A stretch of 64,000 bases of DNA from assembly GCA_030765055.1 (NCBI GenBank), contig CM060947.1, positions 66,336,156-66,400,155 of the forward strand. The letters run 5' to 3'. The notes below the pieces were generated by a model. It did no database searches and was not told where the DNA came from. It saw only the letters and a list, made by a program, of their open reading frames with translations. Source of the DNA: Mantis religiosa (taxonomy: Eukaryota; Arthropoda; Insecta; Mantodea; Mantidae). The translations under genes were made by a program, and so were the position numbers. This document shows, piece by piece, positions 8,534 to 18,225 of this stretch. Position 1 is the stretch's first letter; each line of letters starts with the position of its first letter.

Positions 8534-11500
8534 TTAAATGGCGCGCCGCCTCTTATACCCGTAGGGCACGGAATCGAAGTTGTCCGTGAGCACTCTCTTA
8601 TTGACAACCATTCTGAATGTCTTGCTGGAAGGCTCCGTCACCACGGTCCACCCGGGTTTCCTTGCTATCTGCGTGCCCGACAGCACCACGGCCTTATCGT
8701 TGTCCCCTAGCACTACGTCGCGCATGACCTCCGCATTCACATGCCTAAGGTTGCCCGAATTGAGCGTGATGCCTTTAACCTTGCACACTTGGTGCGTGCC
8801 TTTCGGCCCCTTTATTTCCAGGCAGTAGCTCTTCGGCCCCGAGGAGGCGAACCTGGAAACGTAGGCACCCTTGCCGAACTTTTCGAGCTCGTCGGTCATG
8901 TCCCCAAGGAACGCCCCCACGGACGGCGTCCAATCCCCGGGTACGCGGGTCGCGATGACGGAGTCCGTGTCGAAGTAGCACACCCGGTCGCCCAGTTTCC
9001 TGAGATAGGAGTACAACACGAGCCGAGCGTGCGCGGTCGTGTAAGCGGCGATGACGACGTTGGAGGTGGGGTTCACTCTTGGGCTCTCCCCGCCATACCT
9101 CCACACCACATACATGACGTCGTCGGTAACGGGTAGGTACGTCTGCACTTCGATTCCCGGATCGTTTAAAAGTTCCGGCATTCTCGAATACTCCTTAACG
9201 AGCTCGCAAGTGGACAGATTGTCCCGCTGTCCGTACTTTCCCCAGAAGGAATTAAGCATCAGTTTGGCGAGCTCTCGCCTTCCGGGATTGGGTTCGATGG
9301 CGTTCGGATCCAGTTGCACGCCCTCTCTTTCGAGGAATTGCCTTACGTACTGCTCTTTCTTGGCGGGGGTGTCGCAGTGGGAGGGAAAACCGCTAGCTTC
9401 CGTCTTTATTTTGAGAAAATGGTTCACGTAGTCCTCAAATAGACCCTTCTGTCCGGAGACGGGGTCGAATCGCACAATCTGATACTCCCACATCTCGAAC
9501 AATTTCACGAGGCGATAACCTACTTCGAGTGCGACCTTAACTTCATCGATCACCCAAGTGCCCGTCAGACACCTTTGCTGCTCGTCGTGGAGGCAGTCTT
9601 CTTGGTTCTCCTCCTCTGCGCACGCGCGGCATAGTGGAAACATGAGTTTGCCGTTGACGCGCACCGGGAGTACGGGGTGATACAGTCCTTCCGCGGGGAG
9701 CACCGTGCACTTGATGAGGCCGCCCTGTACGTCCTTCAGATCGGGAAAGCGATCCAAGTGGATCTTCGGGTGTCCCACAGGGTATGCCTTCGTCTTATTC
9801 ACCATCGGATACAGAGAGCAGATGTCGACATAGAACATTGTCAGGTCACCCTTGGCCTCGCAGTAGGTCTTTGTACAATTGGTCCGGCCTCCAAAGAAGG
9901 CGTCTCTTGGGTTGAGGGGTTCGGGAATGGGAAAGGTCTTGACAAATTCTGCCAGTTCGACGTTCCTCCGCGCCATGGCATGGAAGTCGCATTCCCACAT
10001 CTCTATGACGTCATAGCCCCCCTCCTTCAACAGCTGCGTGACCCTCTCTGTGCTTTCAAGTCTAGAGGCCATGGTCTCGTTTCCCGTGGAGTAAACGACG
10101 GCGTGTCGGTTAGGAAAACAACGCCTACACCCGTGAAAGAAACACCCGTGAAACAGGTAGACCATATTGGCTTCCTGCCGGTAACCGTCCACCTTGTGAC
10201 CCAATAGCTTCACCTCTCTTCCTCGAAAAGCGCTCTGAATGATAACGTTTTCTTGCTTTTCCACCCACGATAACCAAACGCAAGCAATGCGCGAATGCTT
10301 ATCGGCCAGACGGTAACCGCCCGGAGGTAGCAGAGCGATGGCGTTCTTGGGCATAAATCATTTTCTATATACGCACATGCACGCTTGTGCGATGGTCACG
10401 CATTCTCTAAAAGCATCAATGCCGTTCTCTTCGAGGAATTCTTTCCTAAATTTTGCTACTCCTTGACTCAAGAGAAACACGTCCATCTTGCAGTACTTGA
10501 TCATTTCCTCCTTCATTCTAAACACGTACTGCGATGACGTCATCTCTTCATGCCACTTCTCAAAGGCCTCTCGACCCTCAACAGACATGCCATCCGGGCA
10601 GAAGTACTTCTGCTCTGGCACGGGTCCCACGTAGTCTTCGTTGGTTTTAGTGTTAAATAGATAGGGAAAATACCCTTTGCATTTTTTTAACTGGAACGTC
10701 TTAGAAAAGCGAGATAGTGGCATGGGAATGAAGTTTAATGAGTCAAGAAAAGTAACGTTGCCAAACTTCATCTTGTATATCTTGTTCCCGTTCATAATAA
10801 GCTTGGGCGTCCATTTAAGTTCGCTCACCATATGACGTAAAAGGAATTGCCCATCATACGAGCGCATGTTGTGAGCCAAGATGATCACGTCACAACTTGC
10901 AAACGTAGGTTGAGTGATGTGAGCAAACAGCTGCGTCACCGGTTTATCGTCAAACACCCATTCTTTCACGCCACACCGCGAGCAGTACGTCATCTTGTGC
11001 TGGTCGTCTATGCACAAGGGGCAAGCCTGGTATAGCACGCAAAGATTTGGAACGTGTTGAAACGTGTCCCGCTTTTCCAAATATGGAGTCTCTTGCGTGC
11101 ATTCGAAATCAATGAACATAAAAACAAAATCGCTTCGAGTGCTCTTGGAACAGTACGGCTGTATGTAACATTGATGGTTTGGGTCTGCGTGTATCTTGCA
11201 ATGACTGCAAAAGATTTCGCCGCACTGGTGCGCTATCTTCCGGTGTCTTAAGTTTAACAATTTATTGCAAGAAAGATAGACCTTTTCCACATCACACACA
11301 GACATGCCGTTCGGGTAGAACGCGCCTTTTTTCTTGTGATTATCAAAGCAATCTTGTCCCTTAAAATCGCGTTGACACTCATTACAGCGTAAGTAATCGT
11401 AAGAGCCAACACGGCATACCTGGTGACATTTCGCACATTTTTCGTCGCAGCGATGGAATTCCTTCTTATTCTTAGAAACAAAGCAGCATTCTCGACAGTA

Positions 11501-12340
11501 CCATTTACATTTTAAAGCTGCGTTCAAGTTTACTATAGCGTTACAATGTCCATCGTGCAGCATAAGATCGATGTGTTTTTCACTCTGTTTTCTCGATTTA
11601 TATAGCACGTTCTTTCCCGAATGGTCTGCAAAGACCGTAAAGACATATTCCTTCAGCATTTCGTCTAAACGTTTCACGTCTTCTACAGTAAACCTGCCAT
11701 CGCTCTTTCCTACCGCCTCGCATAGCTCTACAGCTCTCTGTTTCTGCAAGAACTCACCCCTCCGAATAGTGTTATAATTGATGTCACCATCCACTTTTGC
11801 CTTGCACACGGCAACCGCCCTTGGAACGCACAAGGTGTCCTTGTTGTTTGCAATTTCTACAATTCCCTTGTTCCTCCTGCATTCCTCGCACGGTTTAAAG
11901 CACGAACCCGCAACCTCTCGAGTCCAAACGCAAGTAATTTTCAGAGGCCCTCCCATCAAAAATTCCGCGTTACTTTGCATGACTCTCTCTATAGATTTAA
12001 GAACTGCCTCGGCATTCACTTGATCTGCCTTTCGAACGCTCATATTAAATGCTTTGGAAGATTGTTTCGAATCCGATATGGATATTCCTAAGTACCCGGG
12101 TTCGTTCTTCAAAAGCTCTGTCTTAACAAACTTTACAAGCTCATCAGACATTGTAAGCACCCACCTCCCAGGATCTGCTCCCAAATGCATAGGCGTCACG
12201 GATATGTCTGTTTCGTTATACCCTGAATATAATTTTTTCGATTCCCTGCCCCTTTGAACCAAAACTGCAAACGTAGGTTGCAAGGTAGAATCGCCACTTA
12301 CCGCATTCTGCTCTTCCACGTTGTCCGACATCATGTCCAT
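8534..12340 (-). pseudogene. Protein-primed DNA polymerase B with one in-frame stop
   Basis: 1268 codons with a TGA at 10358..10360 (codon 661), where the C copy has an Arg codon. Both halves are otherwise open. N-terminal half: Cys/His-rich zinc region (residues about 270..390), exonuclease motifs FIDFECT, AHNMRSYDGQ and YCKMDVFL. C-terminal half: VDGYR ... FHGCFFHGC Vsr-like block, polymerase motifs DICSLYP, KLMLNSFWGK and FDTDSV. The polymerase replicates linear genomes from a terminal protein. The stop separates exonuclease from polymerase; unless read through or spliced out, this copy is dead. An ATG two codons later could start the C-terminal part. Confidence 0.9.
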
Positions 12341-13029
12341 ACTCGCGCAACGGCAATGTTCACTTTCTAAAATGCTAGTTATCCTAAGTCTTCACGGTTA
12401 TTTGTTTTACAGCTTGTTTTTCTCCTAAAAATAACGCTACTGCTAAAGTCAATGTAGACACTCGTTATTTCCCGCAAATGCAGACGTATGTTGCATCTGT
12501 CGATCAATTGGTATATCAGTAATAATTTGCCTTTCGGTAATATATGTATTTTAGAAATCTAAAGCTATTATTTCACTTCTTTAGCTATTTCACACACAAA
12601 ATTCACTTCGGCAGCAGTTTATCGCTCCTGAACTTTTATAGCGCGCTTATCAAAACCACACCTTCCGGCTGCGCTCTGTATTAAGAACCTAATTAAAACT
12701 TTCAGCGGGTTATCTTATCACAATTTCCCAAATTTTAATCGGGTAAGTTTTCGGAGCGCTTCCGGTCCCACCATCGAACCACCGCAACATCCGGTTGCAA
12801 TATCAAACAAGTTTTTGTACATCGACCACAAAACCACATTTCAACAATTTTCTGCTAATGAGTCTTCCGTTCACACAACTGTTTCTAAACTTATCGCAAC
12901 TTTTATCACAGCGGCCATATTGAATCACGTGAGTTCTCACGCTAGCGAGCATTATAATCTGCAGTGCTTATTTCAAGCCCGTCATTCGTCTGTCTGGAAA
13001 TATAAGGACAACAACGGCACTTCATCGGT
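12341..13029. promoter_or_regulatory. Divergent intergenic region between PolB and the Ser/Pro-rich gene
   Basis: No ORF supported. It separates the leftward PolB and the rightward accessory genes and so should hold two promoters. Several CCGG-centred motifs (CTTCCGGCTGCG, GCTTCCGG, CATCCGGTTG) and TTATCA/TTATCG motifs recur; the equivalent region in C (47096..47752) has the same motif types but little direct identity. TTTTATAGCG near 12636 is TATA-like for the plus strand. Confidence 0.4.
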
Positions 13030-14307
13030 ATGGAGAGACGACTTGTGCTCACTACTGTGTGTAAACACTATTTTTACGAATCGGGAGTAGTGGAAAGACA
13101 TGTAACTGTTTCTCTCCAACGAGACTATGGATATCCTGACAACTACCAGGATGGCGACAATTCTTTGAACAACAGTCTCCAGTACCCGGCTCTAGAGTGG
13201 ATTTATGAGCCCACATCACCCAGCGAGCCACCACCGGAGCTGAATAGCACCACCAGCAGCAGAGTTCTAGAGTCGCCAGCTTCTCATGCTTCAACACAAT
13301 CTTCACTGGAGGCAAACCTAGAAGATTTTAGCGGCCAAGACTTATCTACCAGTTTTGACAGCGTCCTCCAGGAAGCATCACACACTGGTTCCACCGTGTT
13401 GCTGAGTTCAGCTTCTTCCTCTTCTGCTTACAACCGTGCTCCCCGGTTTGACAGTGGTGCACCTTCTACCTCGCCAACGTTTCAACCAATCTCTCCTTCA
13501 AGTGCCACAACCATTCTGTATTCCTCTTCTGCTTCTCCTTCCTGCTCTTCCAGTGCTTCTCGTTTCCAGACACATTGTTCAACTCCACCACCACGCACTT
13601 CAACCCCCGTGTGTTCTCCTGCTCGGGGCTGCAACTTCAGAGAAGACCTGCTCGACGGTGACACCAACATCAGCTCTATCTACTCATCACCAACACCAGC
13701 ACCGCCGTCTTTGCCAGTTTCGCCTGCATCATCTCATAATACAATTGTTCTTAGTTCCTCATCTGCTCCTTCTTCTTCAACCCATTTCTCGCCACACACT
13801 TCTGCTCAAGAAGTTATCTCACCAACTCCTCCAAATTCTCCACCACCGCTCCAATTTTTCACGCCTATCTCACCTCAAAGATACACAACAAACGTCCATA
13901 ATATACCCCTCATACGTCCAGTTGCAAAACACGCATCAACACCGACAAATTCATTAATTGACGCACTCTCATGCTCCCCCTCCAGATTTAATCAACCTGT
14001 TGCCAGGCGAAGCTTGCTCCAACAGTTTCAGCAGTCATCGTCTGAACCTCAGGCAGTGGTGCTGGTGGTCCAACACAGTGCTGGTTGGTGCTTCAGCCTA
14101 AGCTGCGAAGACGACGGGTACGACAGCCTCTTTTTCTCCATCCCAGAGGTTGACCAACATTCCGAGGATGATGATGATGAAGAAGTAAGCAGCCTGGCTT
14201 TACCGCATTTAGTGCCAATTACGGCGGCAGTGAAGCGAAAGCTTGCTCGAAGGGTACCCTTGTCACCGGAGCCACCATTCAAGAAGAAGTTCCGACCCAG
14301 CTCGTAG
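13030..14307 (+). CDS. Ser/Pro-rich disordered accessory protein with conserved C-terminus
   Basis: 425 residues. Residues 60..320 are low-complexity Ser/Pro/Thr. The last 110 residues are conserved with the protein at 47753..48872 in C: LSCSPSRF, ARRSLL, QHSAGWC, DGYDSLFF-x-PEV, SSLALPHL-PI and a basic end (KFRPSS). An acidic run (DDDDEE) follows LSCED, which recalls the LxCxE-plus-acidic layout of viral Rb binders, but the last position is Asp. Plus-strand, first of three accessory genes, divergent from PolB. A regulatory protein is plausible; no known family recognised. Confidence 0.65.
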   Translation: MERRLVLTTVCKHYFYESGVVERHVTVSLQRDYGYPDNYQDGDNSLNNSLQYPALEWIYEPTSPSEPPPELNSTTSSRVLESPASHASTQSSLEANLEDFSGQDLSTSFDSVLQEASHTGSTVLLSSASSSSAYNRAPRFDSGAPSTSPTFQPISPSSATTILYSSSASPSCSSSASRFQTHCSTPPPRTSTPVCSPARGCNFREDLLDGDTNISSIYSSPTPAPPSLPVSPASSHNTIVLSSSSAPSSSTHFSPHTSAQEVISPTPPNSPPPLQFFTPISPQRYTTNVHNIPLIRPVAKHASTPTNSLIDALSCSPSRFNQPVARRSLLQQFQQSSSEPQAVVLVVQHSAGWCFSLSCEDDGYDSLFFSIPEVDQHSEDDDDEEVSSLALPHLVPITAAVKRKLARRVPLSPEPPFKKKFRPSS

Positions 14308-14504
14308 GGGATTTATGCGTATGCAATCACAAATAGTATTTGCTTTTTAAAAAACTGCTAATAATTATTTTTAGTGTTTTAGTTTTTTTGAATTAAAATA
14401 GTGTGTAGTGCATCATTACAGTGCTTTTGAAGGTTTGTACACTCTTTATTATTATTTTAATTATTCTGCTTTATATTTCCGCTTTTAATTATACTTTTGG
14501 GCAT
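14308..14504 (+). other. Gap between accessory genes
   Basis: AT-rich; nothing recognised apart from possible promoter sequence for the small Cys-rich gene downstream. Confidence 0.3.
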
Positions 14505-14801
14505 ATGAACTGCTGCAATTTTGAAAGTAAATTTTCCCCAGAGGAAGAAATTGACTGGATGGTTAACCGATTACCTTACCCAACTAATGATCCCTTTCTA
14601 AATGATTTTATATATTTTGGATCACCCTACGAAATTATTGAATTTTTTGCCCTCAGTGACACCATATACCAACCAAGATGTCTTGTTTGCATCGCTTATC
14701 GTGCTTTACTGAAGTATAACATTCCAAACCCATATGCTCATTTACATACATATATTTGCAAGTGCGGTTCTTCAACCATTCAACATTACATTCGTCAGTA
14801 A
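14505..14801 (+). CDS. Small Cys-rich accessory protein, paralogue 1
   Basis: 98 residues from ATG MNCCNFES; the frame is open further upstream but without ATG. A family motif lies at its C-terminal half: Y-Q-P-R-C-L-V-C-I-A-Y-R, then N-x-P-x-PYAH and C-K-C. The same motif occurs in 14849..15112, 49075..49317 and 49396..49803. Paired Cys suggest zinc binding. Function unknown; always lies between the Ser/Pro-rich gene and the secreted protein. Confidence 0.6.
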   Translation: MNCCNFESKFSPEEEIDWMVNRLPYPTNDPFLNDFIYFGSPYEIIEFFALSDTIYQPRCLVCIAYRALLKYNIPNPYAHLHTYICKCGSSTIQHYIRQ

Positions 14802-14848
14802 TTTTTTTAAATCCTAACTTTTGGTGTAATCTTTTTTTTTATTCTATT

Positions 14849-15112
14849 ATGGATTGCTGTGATAAAAATTCAAAAAAGTGCAATGCATGTACAGCTGCAA
14901 AATATGACCAACAACAAAAACAGTTACTTTCACGGATATATAAACCATACACGGTGTGGTATGGTCCAAAGGGTTATCGGTCATACACAACTTTATGCTT
15001 GCAATGTCTTGCACGTAGAGCATGTAAACTTAATGACATTCCCATAATCTACAGACATTTGGACGTCAAAGCGCAGTATCCGTGCTCATTGTGTGAAGGC
15101 ACGTACCATTAA
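14849..15112 (+). CDS. Small Cys-rich accessory protein, paralogue 2
   Basis: 87 residues starting MDCCDKNSKKCNAC. Family motif: TTLCLQCLARRACKLNDIP followed by Y-R-H and a final C-x2-C. Four to five Cys pairs. Most similar in motif to the two proteins at the same position in C, which supports an old tandem duplication or repeated gene conversion. No known domain name can be assigned. Confidence 0.6.
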   Translation: MDCCDKNSKKCNACTAAKYDQQQKQLLSRIYKPYTVWYGPKGYRSYTTLCLQCLARRACKLNDIPIIYRHLDVKAQYPCSLCEGTYH

Positions 15113-15589
15113 CTTTTGTTTCACATCTTTTTTTTATTCTTCACTTTTGTTAAATTTTTTTATTTGATGCACTGCTTATGTAATTGTTTTTTAATCAAAA
15201 TATAATCCTATGCTTCTTTACTTTTACTGTGCGTGTGTTTTTTGTGTTTTTATTCATTTAACCTCGTTCATACTTTACCATGACAGGGTTCCTTTCCTAC
15301 TCCTAATATTTTCCTCTTAGTTGTCATTAAAACAGTTACTTCTACTACTGAAAATATTGCAGAATTTTTTTTAACTGCCACTCGAAAGAGTGTAATTTAT
15401 GTGGTGCACATCTATCACGCAAATGCAAAAAAAAAAGTTTTTGGGTTTTAAGTAACATTAAGTAACATTAAGTAAGCACAAAGCAAGTACACCAGCGTAC
15501 ACGATTATAGTGCCTATAAGCAAAATGCCTGCATATGAAAGTAATTTATATTATTTTCTTGTATTTTTTTTCAGCTACCTTCTCCTTTT
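15113..15589. other. Convergent AT-rich spacer between accessory genes and secreted-protein gene
   Basis: No ORF. Contains short poly-T runs and a small direct repeat AAGTAACATT (15451..15470). It must hold 3' ends of both convergent units. The matching spacer in C is 49804..50263. Confidence 0.35.
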
Positions 15590-16801
15590 TTACATCGTCT
15601 CGTACTCCAGTGAATCTTCCTCTCCTCCCTCAGCTTCCGCTACCTCCTCCTCGGGAACTGCATCTTCGTCATAATTCCCTTCATAGTTAGGAAATTCATC
15701 CACTCCGCGCGTGCATGCGCTCTCCAAATTTGCAATCATCTGCTTTAACGCCTCAAAGTCATGGTTCAATTTAGCCACATTTCCTTTTATTCTATTTACC
15801 AATTCCTGCTGCTTCGTCACATTTTGCTTTTTCTCTTCCAATTCCTGTTTCATTCTTTCCATCATTTCCTTTATTCGTGCTGCCCTTCCTTCACACTCTT
15901 CCTTTTCCTTTTTCGCTGCATCCACCTCCCTTCTTTTTTCTCTCTTCTTATTATCGCATTCTTTTCTCATCTTTTGTTTAACTCCATTTATTTCTTTCTT
16001 ACACCTCTCCGAAGCCGCTTTCCTTATACTGTTCACCGACACCCTACCCGCAGTCCCACCATTTCCTTCACATTCTGAATTTATTCTCAAATTACCCTCC
16101 GCAGACCACCTTGAGGCACGTTTTACCCTCCCGCTTAATTTTCTACCCCCACCTAAGTTTAACTGCCACTCTCCATTCCCGCATTCTCCAAATATGTAAA
16201 CAAAATTATCAGAAAAGTAGGAATTCATCTCATTTACTACACTATATGCCATTACAAGCTCGCTTTCCTCCGGCGTTAGTTTCCAGTCTAATTCCAAACC
16301 CTCTGGTAAATCAACTGTGTCCGCCAATAAACTACAATCCACCATCTCCACCAAAATCGAACTGTTGTCGCTTGTATACATGCGCACTGGCTTTTTATAA
16401 AATTTGCAACCTTCTTCCTTCCTTATCTTACCCTTTTCACAACCGCATTGCGAATTTACTACGTACCCCTCCGGACATTGAAGTTGTCCAAACTTTACAC
16501 CCCCATACATCATCCCTCCACAATTCCGCCCGCTTTGACACCTTGTTATCGGCTTTAAACAATTATACACGTTCTTCAGTGTCCCCATATTAATAAAATC
16601 AGATCCAAACCTACATCCACTACCCTTACGGAAAACGCAGGTACAGTTAGACAACAATTCGTAGTCCTTATCGCATCTTGTCAAATTTTCCAAATGTCCC
16701 GTTTGGTTATTTAACATAAACCCACATCTCCCAAAACTAACGCAGCTATCCTCTGCGCCAGCTGTGACGCTTATTATCAACGCGATCGCTATCAAAATCA
16801 T
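15590..16801 (-). CDS. Secreted Cys-rich / coiled-coil protein with RVKR furin-type site
   Basis: 403 residues, intact. Residues 1..15 are a signal peptide (ILIAIALIISVTAG). Residues 18..150 hold about 20 Cys and several N-glycosylation sequons. RVKR-A at about residues 228..231 is a furin-type cleavage site. Residues 265..370 form a long Lys/Glu-rich coiled coil, followed by one Cys and an acidic tail. No second membrane segment is visible. Copies in C (frameshifted) and B (5' truncated) keep the RVKR site and the coiled coil. The gene always lies next to the terminus, transcribed towards the element interior. An attachment or entry role is possible but no known family was recognised. Confidence 0.75.
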   Translation of the reverse strand: MILIAIALIISVTAGAEDSCVSFGRCGFMLNNQTGHLENLTRCDKDYELLSNCTCVFRKGSGCRFGSDFINMGTLKNVYNCLKPITRCQSGRNCGGMMYGGVKFGQLQCPEGYVVNSQCGCEKGKIRKEEGCKFYKKPVRMYTSDNSSILVEMVDCSLLADTVDLPEGLELDWKLTPEESELVMAYSVVNEMNSYFSDNFVYIFGECGNGEWQLNLGGGRKLSGRVKRASRWSAEGNLRINSECEGNGGTAGRVSVNSIRKAASERCKKEINGVKQKMRKECDNKKREKRREVDAAKKEKEECEGRAARIKEMMERMKQELEEKKQNVTKQQELVNRIKGNVAKLNHDFEALKQMIANLESACTRGVDEFPNYEGNYDEDAVPEEEVAEAEGGEEDSLEYETM

Positions 16802-16828
16802 CTTTGTGCATAATCATTTCCACCTCTC

Positions 16829-17146
16829 CTTTTATATATTTTACTTCCCCATTCTTCTTTGCTCCAGCTTTTTCTAACCAATCACAAATACTTTTATTCC
16901 TACCAATCAAATCTCTACCTTTAACCTTTTCAACCAATCAAACACATTCTTATTTTAACCAATCACAACCTTACACGTCACTTCCCCCCTTCCTTTTTAA
17001 TTATGTTCACCGCTCATTTGCATCCTTTTGCTCCTTGGACGTCAAACTGGTCACCGCTCTATTCCTTCTGCTAAAGTCACGTGACATTTAATCAAAAACC
17101 TATCCCAAAAAGACACGTGACTTTTTAATCCATATTGTCACGTGAC
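16829..17146 (-). promoter_or_regulatory. Subterminal promoter: TATA, CCAAT-type and GTCACGTGAC motifs
   Basis: Minus-strand TATATAAAAG (16829..16838) lies about 30 bp upstream of the secreted-protein ATG. Four ACCAATCA motifs follow (near 16877, 16902, 16933, 16958), then three CACGTG palindromes: GTCACGTGAC at 17076..17085 and 17137..17146 and a GACACGTGAC variant at 17112..17121. C has the same motif types at 51525..51971. CCAAT is the NF-Y site type and GTCACGTGAC the bHLH-zip (USF-type) site; binding is inferred. Confidence 0.55.
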
Positions 17147-17164
17147 TTTTAATCCATATAGTTT

Positions 17165-17337
17165 ACCCTGGATTAAGCAAGTGGATTAACGATAATCCTG
17201 CCACCATGTTTTTCTCCAAACTTTCGCGCCATAGTTCGCTAATCCACCACCGGATTAAAAGCGACACTAGCGCTCTAATCCACTCTGGTGGCAGGATTAT
17301 CGTTAATCCACTTGCTTAATCCAGGGTTATCACTACT
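17165..17337. repeat. Right terminal repeat of element A, with internal hairpin
   Basis: Two perfect 42-bp inverted arms (17165..17206 and 17286..17327) separated by 79 bp, followed by TATCACTACT, the element end. Contains nine GGATTA/TAATCC motifs. Equivalent in design and partly in sequence to the TIRs of C. The left TIR of A is off the window. Confidence 0.85.
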
Positions 17338-18038
17338 GAGGAGGTGAATGTTCCTGATGGATTGGAACTGAATTGAAAGATAACGCCGGAAAAAACGGAA
17401 TTGGTTTTGGCCTATAATATAGTGAACGAGGTAAATAGTTATTTTTTGGATAATTTTGAATATTTATTTGGAGAGTCCGGGAATGGGGAATGGAACCTTG
17501 ATGCTGGAGGGAGAAAATGTCAGGGAGAGTGAAACGCAGTTCAAGATGGATCGCCGAAGGAAGTTTGAGGGTAAGTTCTGAATGTGCAGGACGGGATTCG
17601 AACGAAGAGGCAAAGAAGGTGTCGGTGAACAGTATTAGAAATACTGCAGTAGACAAGTGTAAAAAAGAAATGAATGTAATGAAGGGGAAGCGGAGAAAGG
17701 AATGCGAGGGGAAGTTGAAGAATAAATCGAAAGAGATTCAGGTAGCAAAAGGAGATAAGGAAGCTTTCGAGGAAAGAATGCGGGAGATGGATAATGAAAT
17801 GAGGATAGTGAGGAGGGAGATAGAGGTAAGGAAGGGCAATACTAGCAAACAATTTGAATTCGTGAATAAAATTCGAGACAATGTGAATAAAATGCAGCAA
17901 GAAATTGAAGGATTGTTGCAACTTATAACTAAACTTAATAAAGGATGCCAGGGGCAAGATGATATGGAGGTGGAGAACTGTGCTGCAGGATACGAGAAAG
18001 AGCCTGAAGAACCACCTGAATACGATATAAATAAATAA
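17338..18038 (+). pseudogene. Element B secreted-protein gene, 5' truncated by element A
   Basis: The frame resumes right after A's terminus and matches the middle of the 403-residue A protein (the PEGLELDW, ELVMAYSVVNE and FGE-x-GNGEW regions). A TGA lies at 17374..17376 and a frame change near 17510; from 17517 an open stretch of 173 codons keeps the RVKR furin-type site and the coiled coil. Signal peptide and Cys-rich domain would lie left of A. AATAAA follows the stop near 18073. Confidence 0.8.
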
Positions 18039-18225
18039 GGACAGTAAGGCTTAAACTTAACATTAATGCTGAAATAAAGAAAAAATAACCTGACTATACT
18101 GTGAAGGAAAAAGGAGAGGGAAAACGACTTTTGGGGAAAAAAGCTACCTTAAATGGGAAGAATAATGTTTTAATGAATTTTTTTATAAGAGAAGAAATAA
18201 GAAGATATATAAGATAGTGGAATCC

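Larger units (their letters stand above)
1..17337 (-). mobile_element. Element A: Maverick/Polinton (adintovirus-like), left end off window
   Basis: Core gene set in Polinton order on the minus strand: small genes, PC4-like, protease, hexon-like, pVI-like, penton-like, integrase, coiled-coil, pX-like, ATPase, PolB. Plus-strand accessory genes and a minus-strand secreted protein follow near the right terminus. The right end reads ACTACT, as in element C, and the next base resumes a reading frame of element B, so A lies inside B. The duplicated target should be GAGGAG (17338..17343); its partner is off the window and could not be checked. Lesions seen: stop in PolB, stop in the 1200..1727 gene, frameshift in the protease. 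Confidence 0.93.

Noticed and set aside
8741..9136. Plus-strand ORFs opposite PolB (also 43284..43925, 44481..45158, 45777..46379)
   Set aside because: Long only because of the codon bias of the polymerase on the other strand; no start context or homologue of their own.
13436..13957. Overlapping plus-strand ORF inside the Ser/Pro-rich gene
   Set aside because: Second frame of low-complexity sequence; not conserved in C.
15711..16199. Plus-strand ORFs opposite the secreted-protein gene (also 50341..50842)
   Set aside because: Shadows of the Lys/Glu-rich coiled coil, giving artificial Phe/Ser/Leu-rich peptides.
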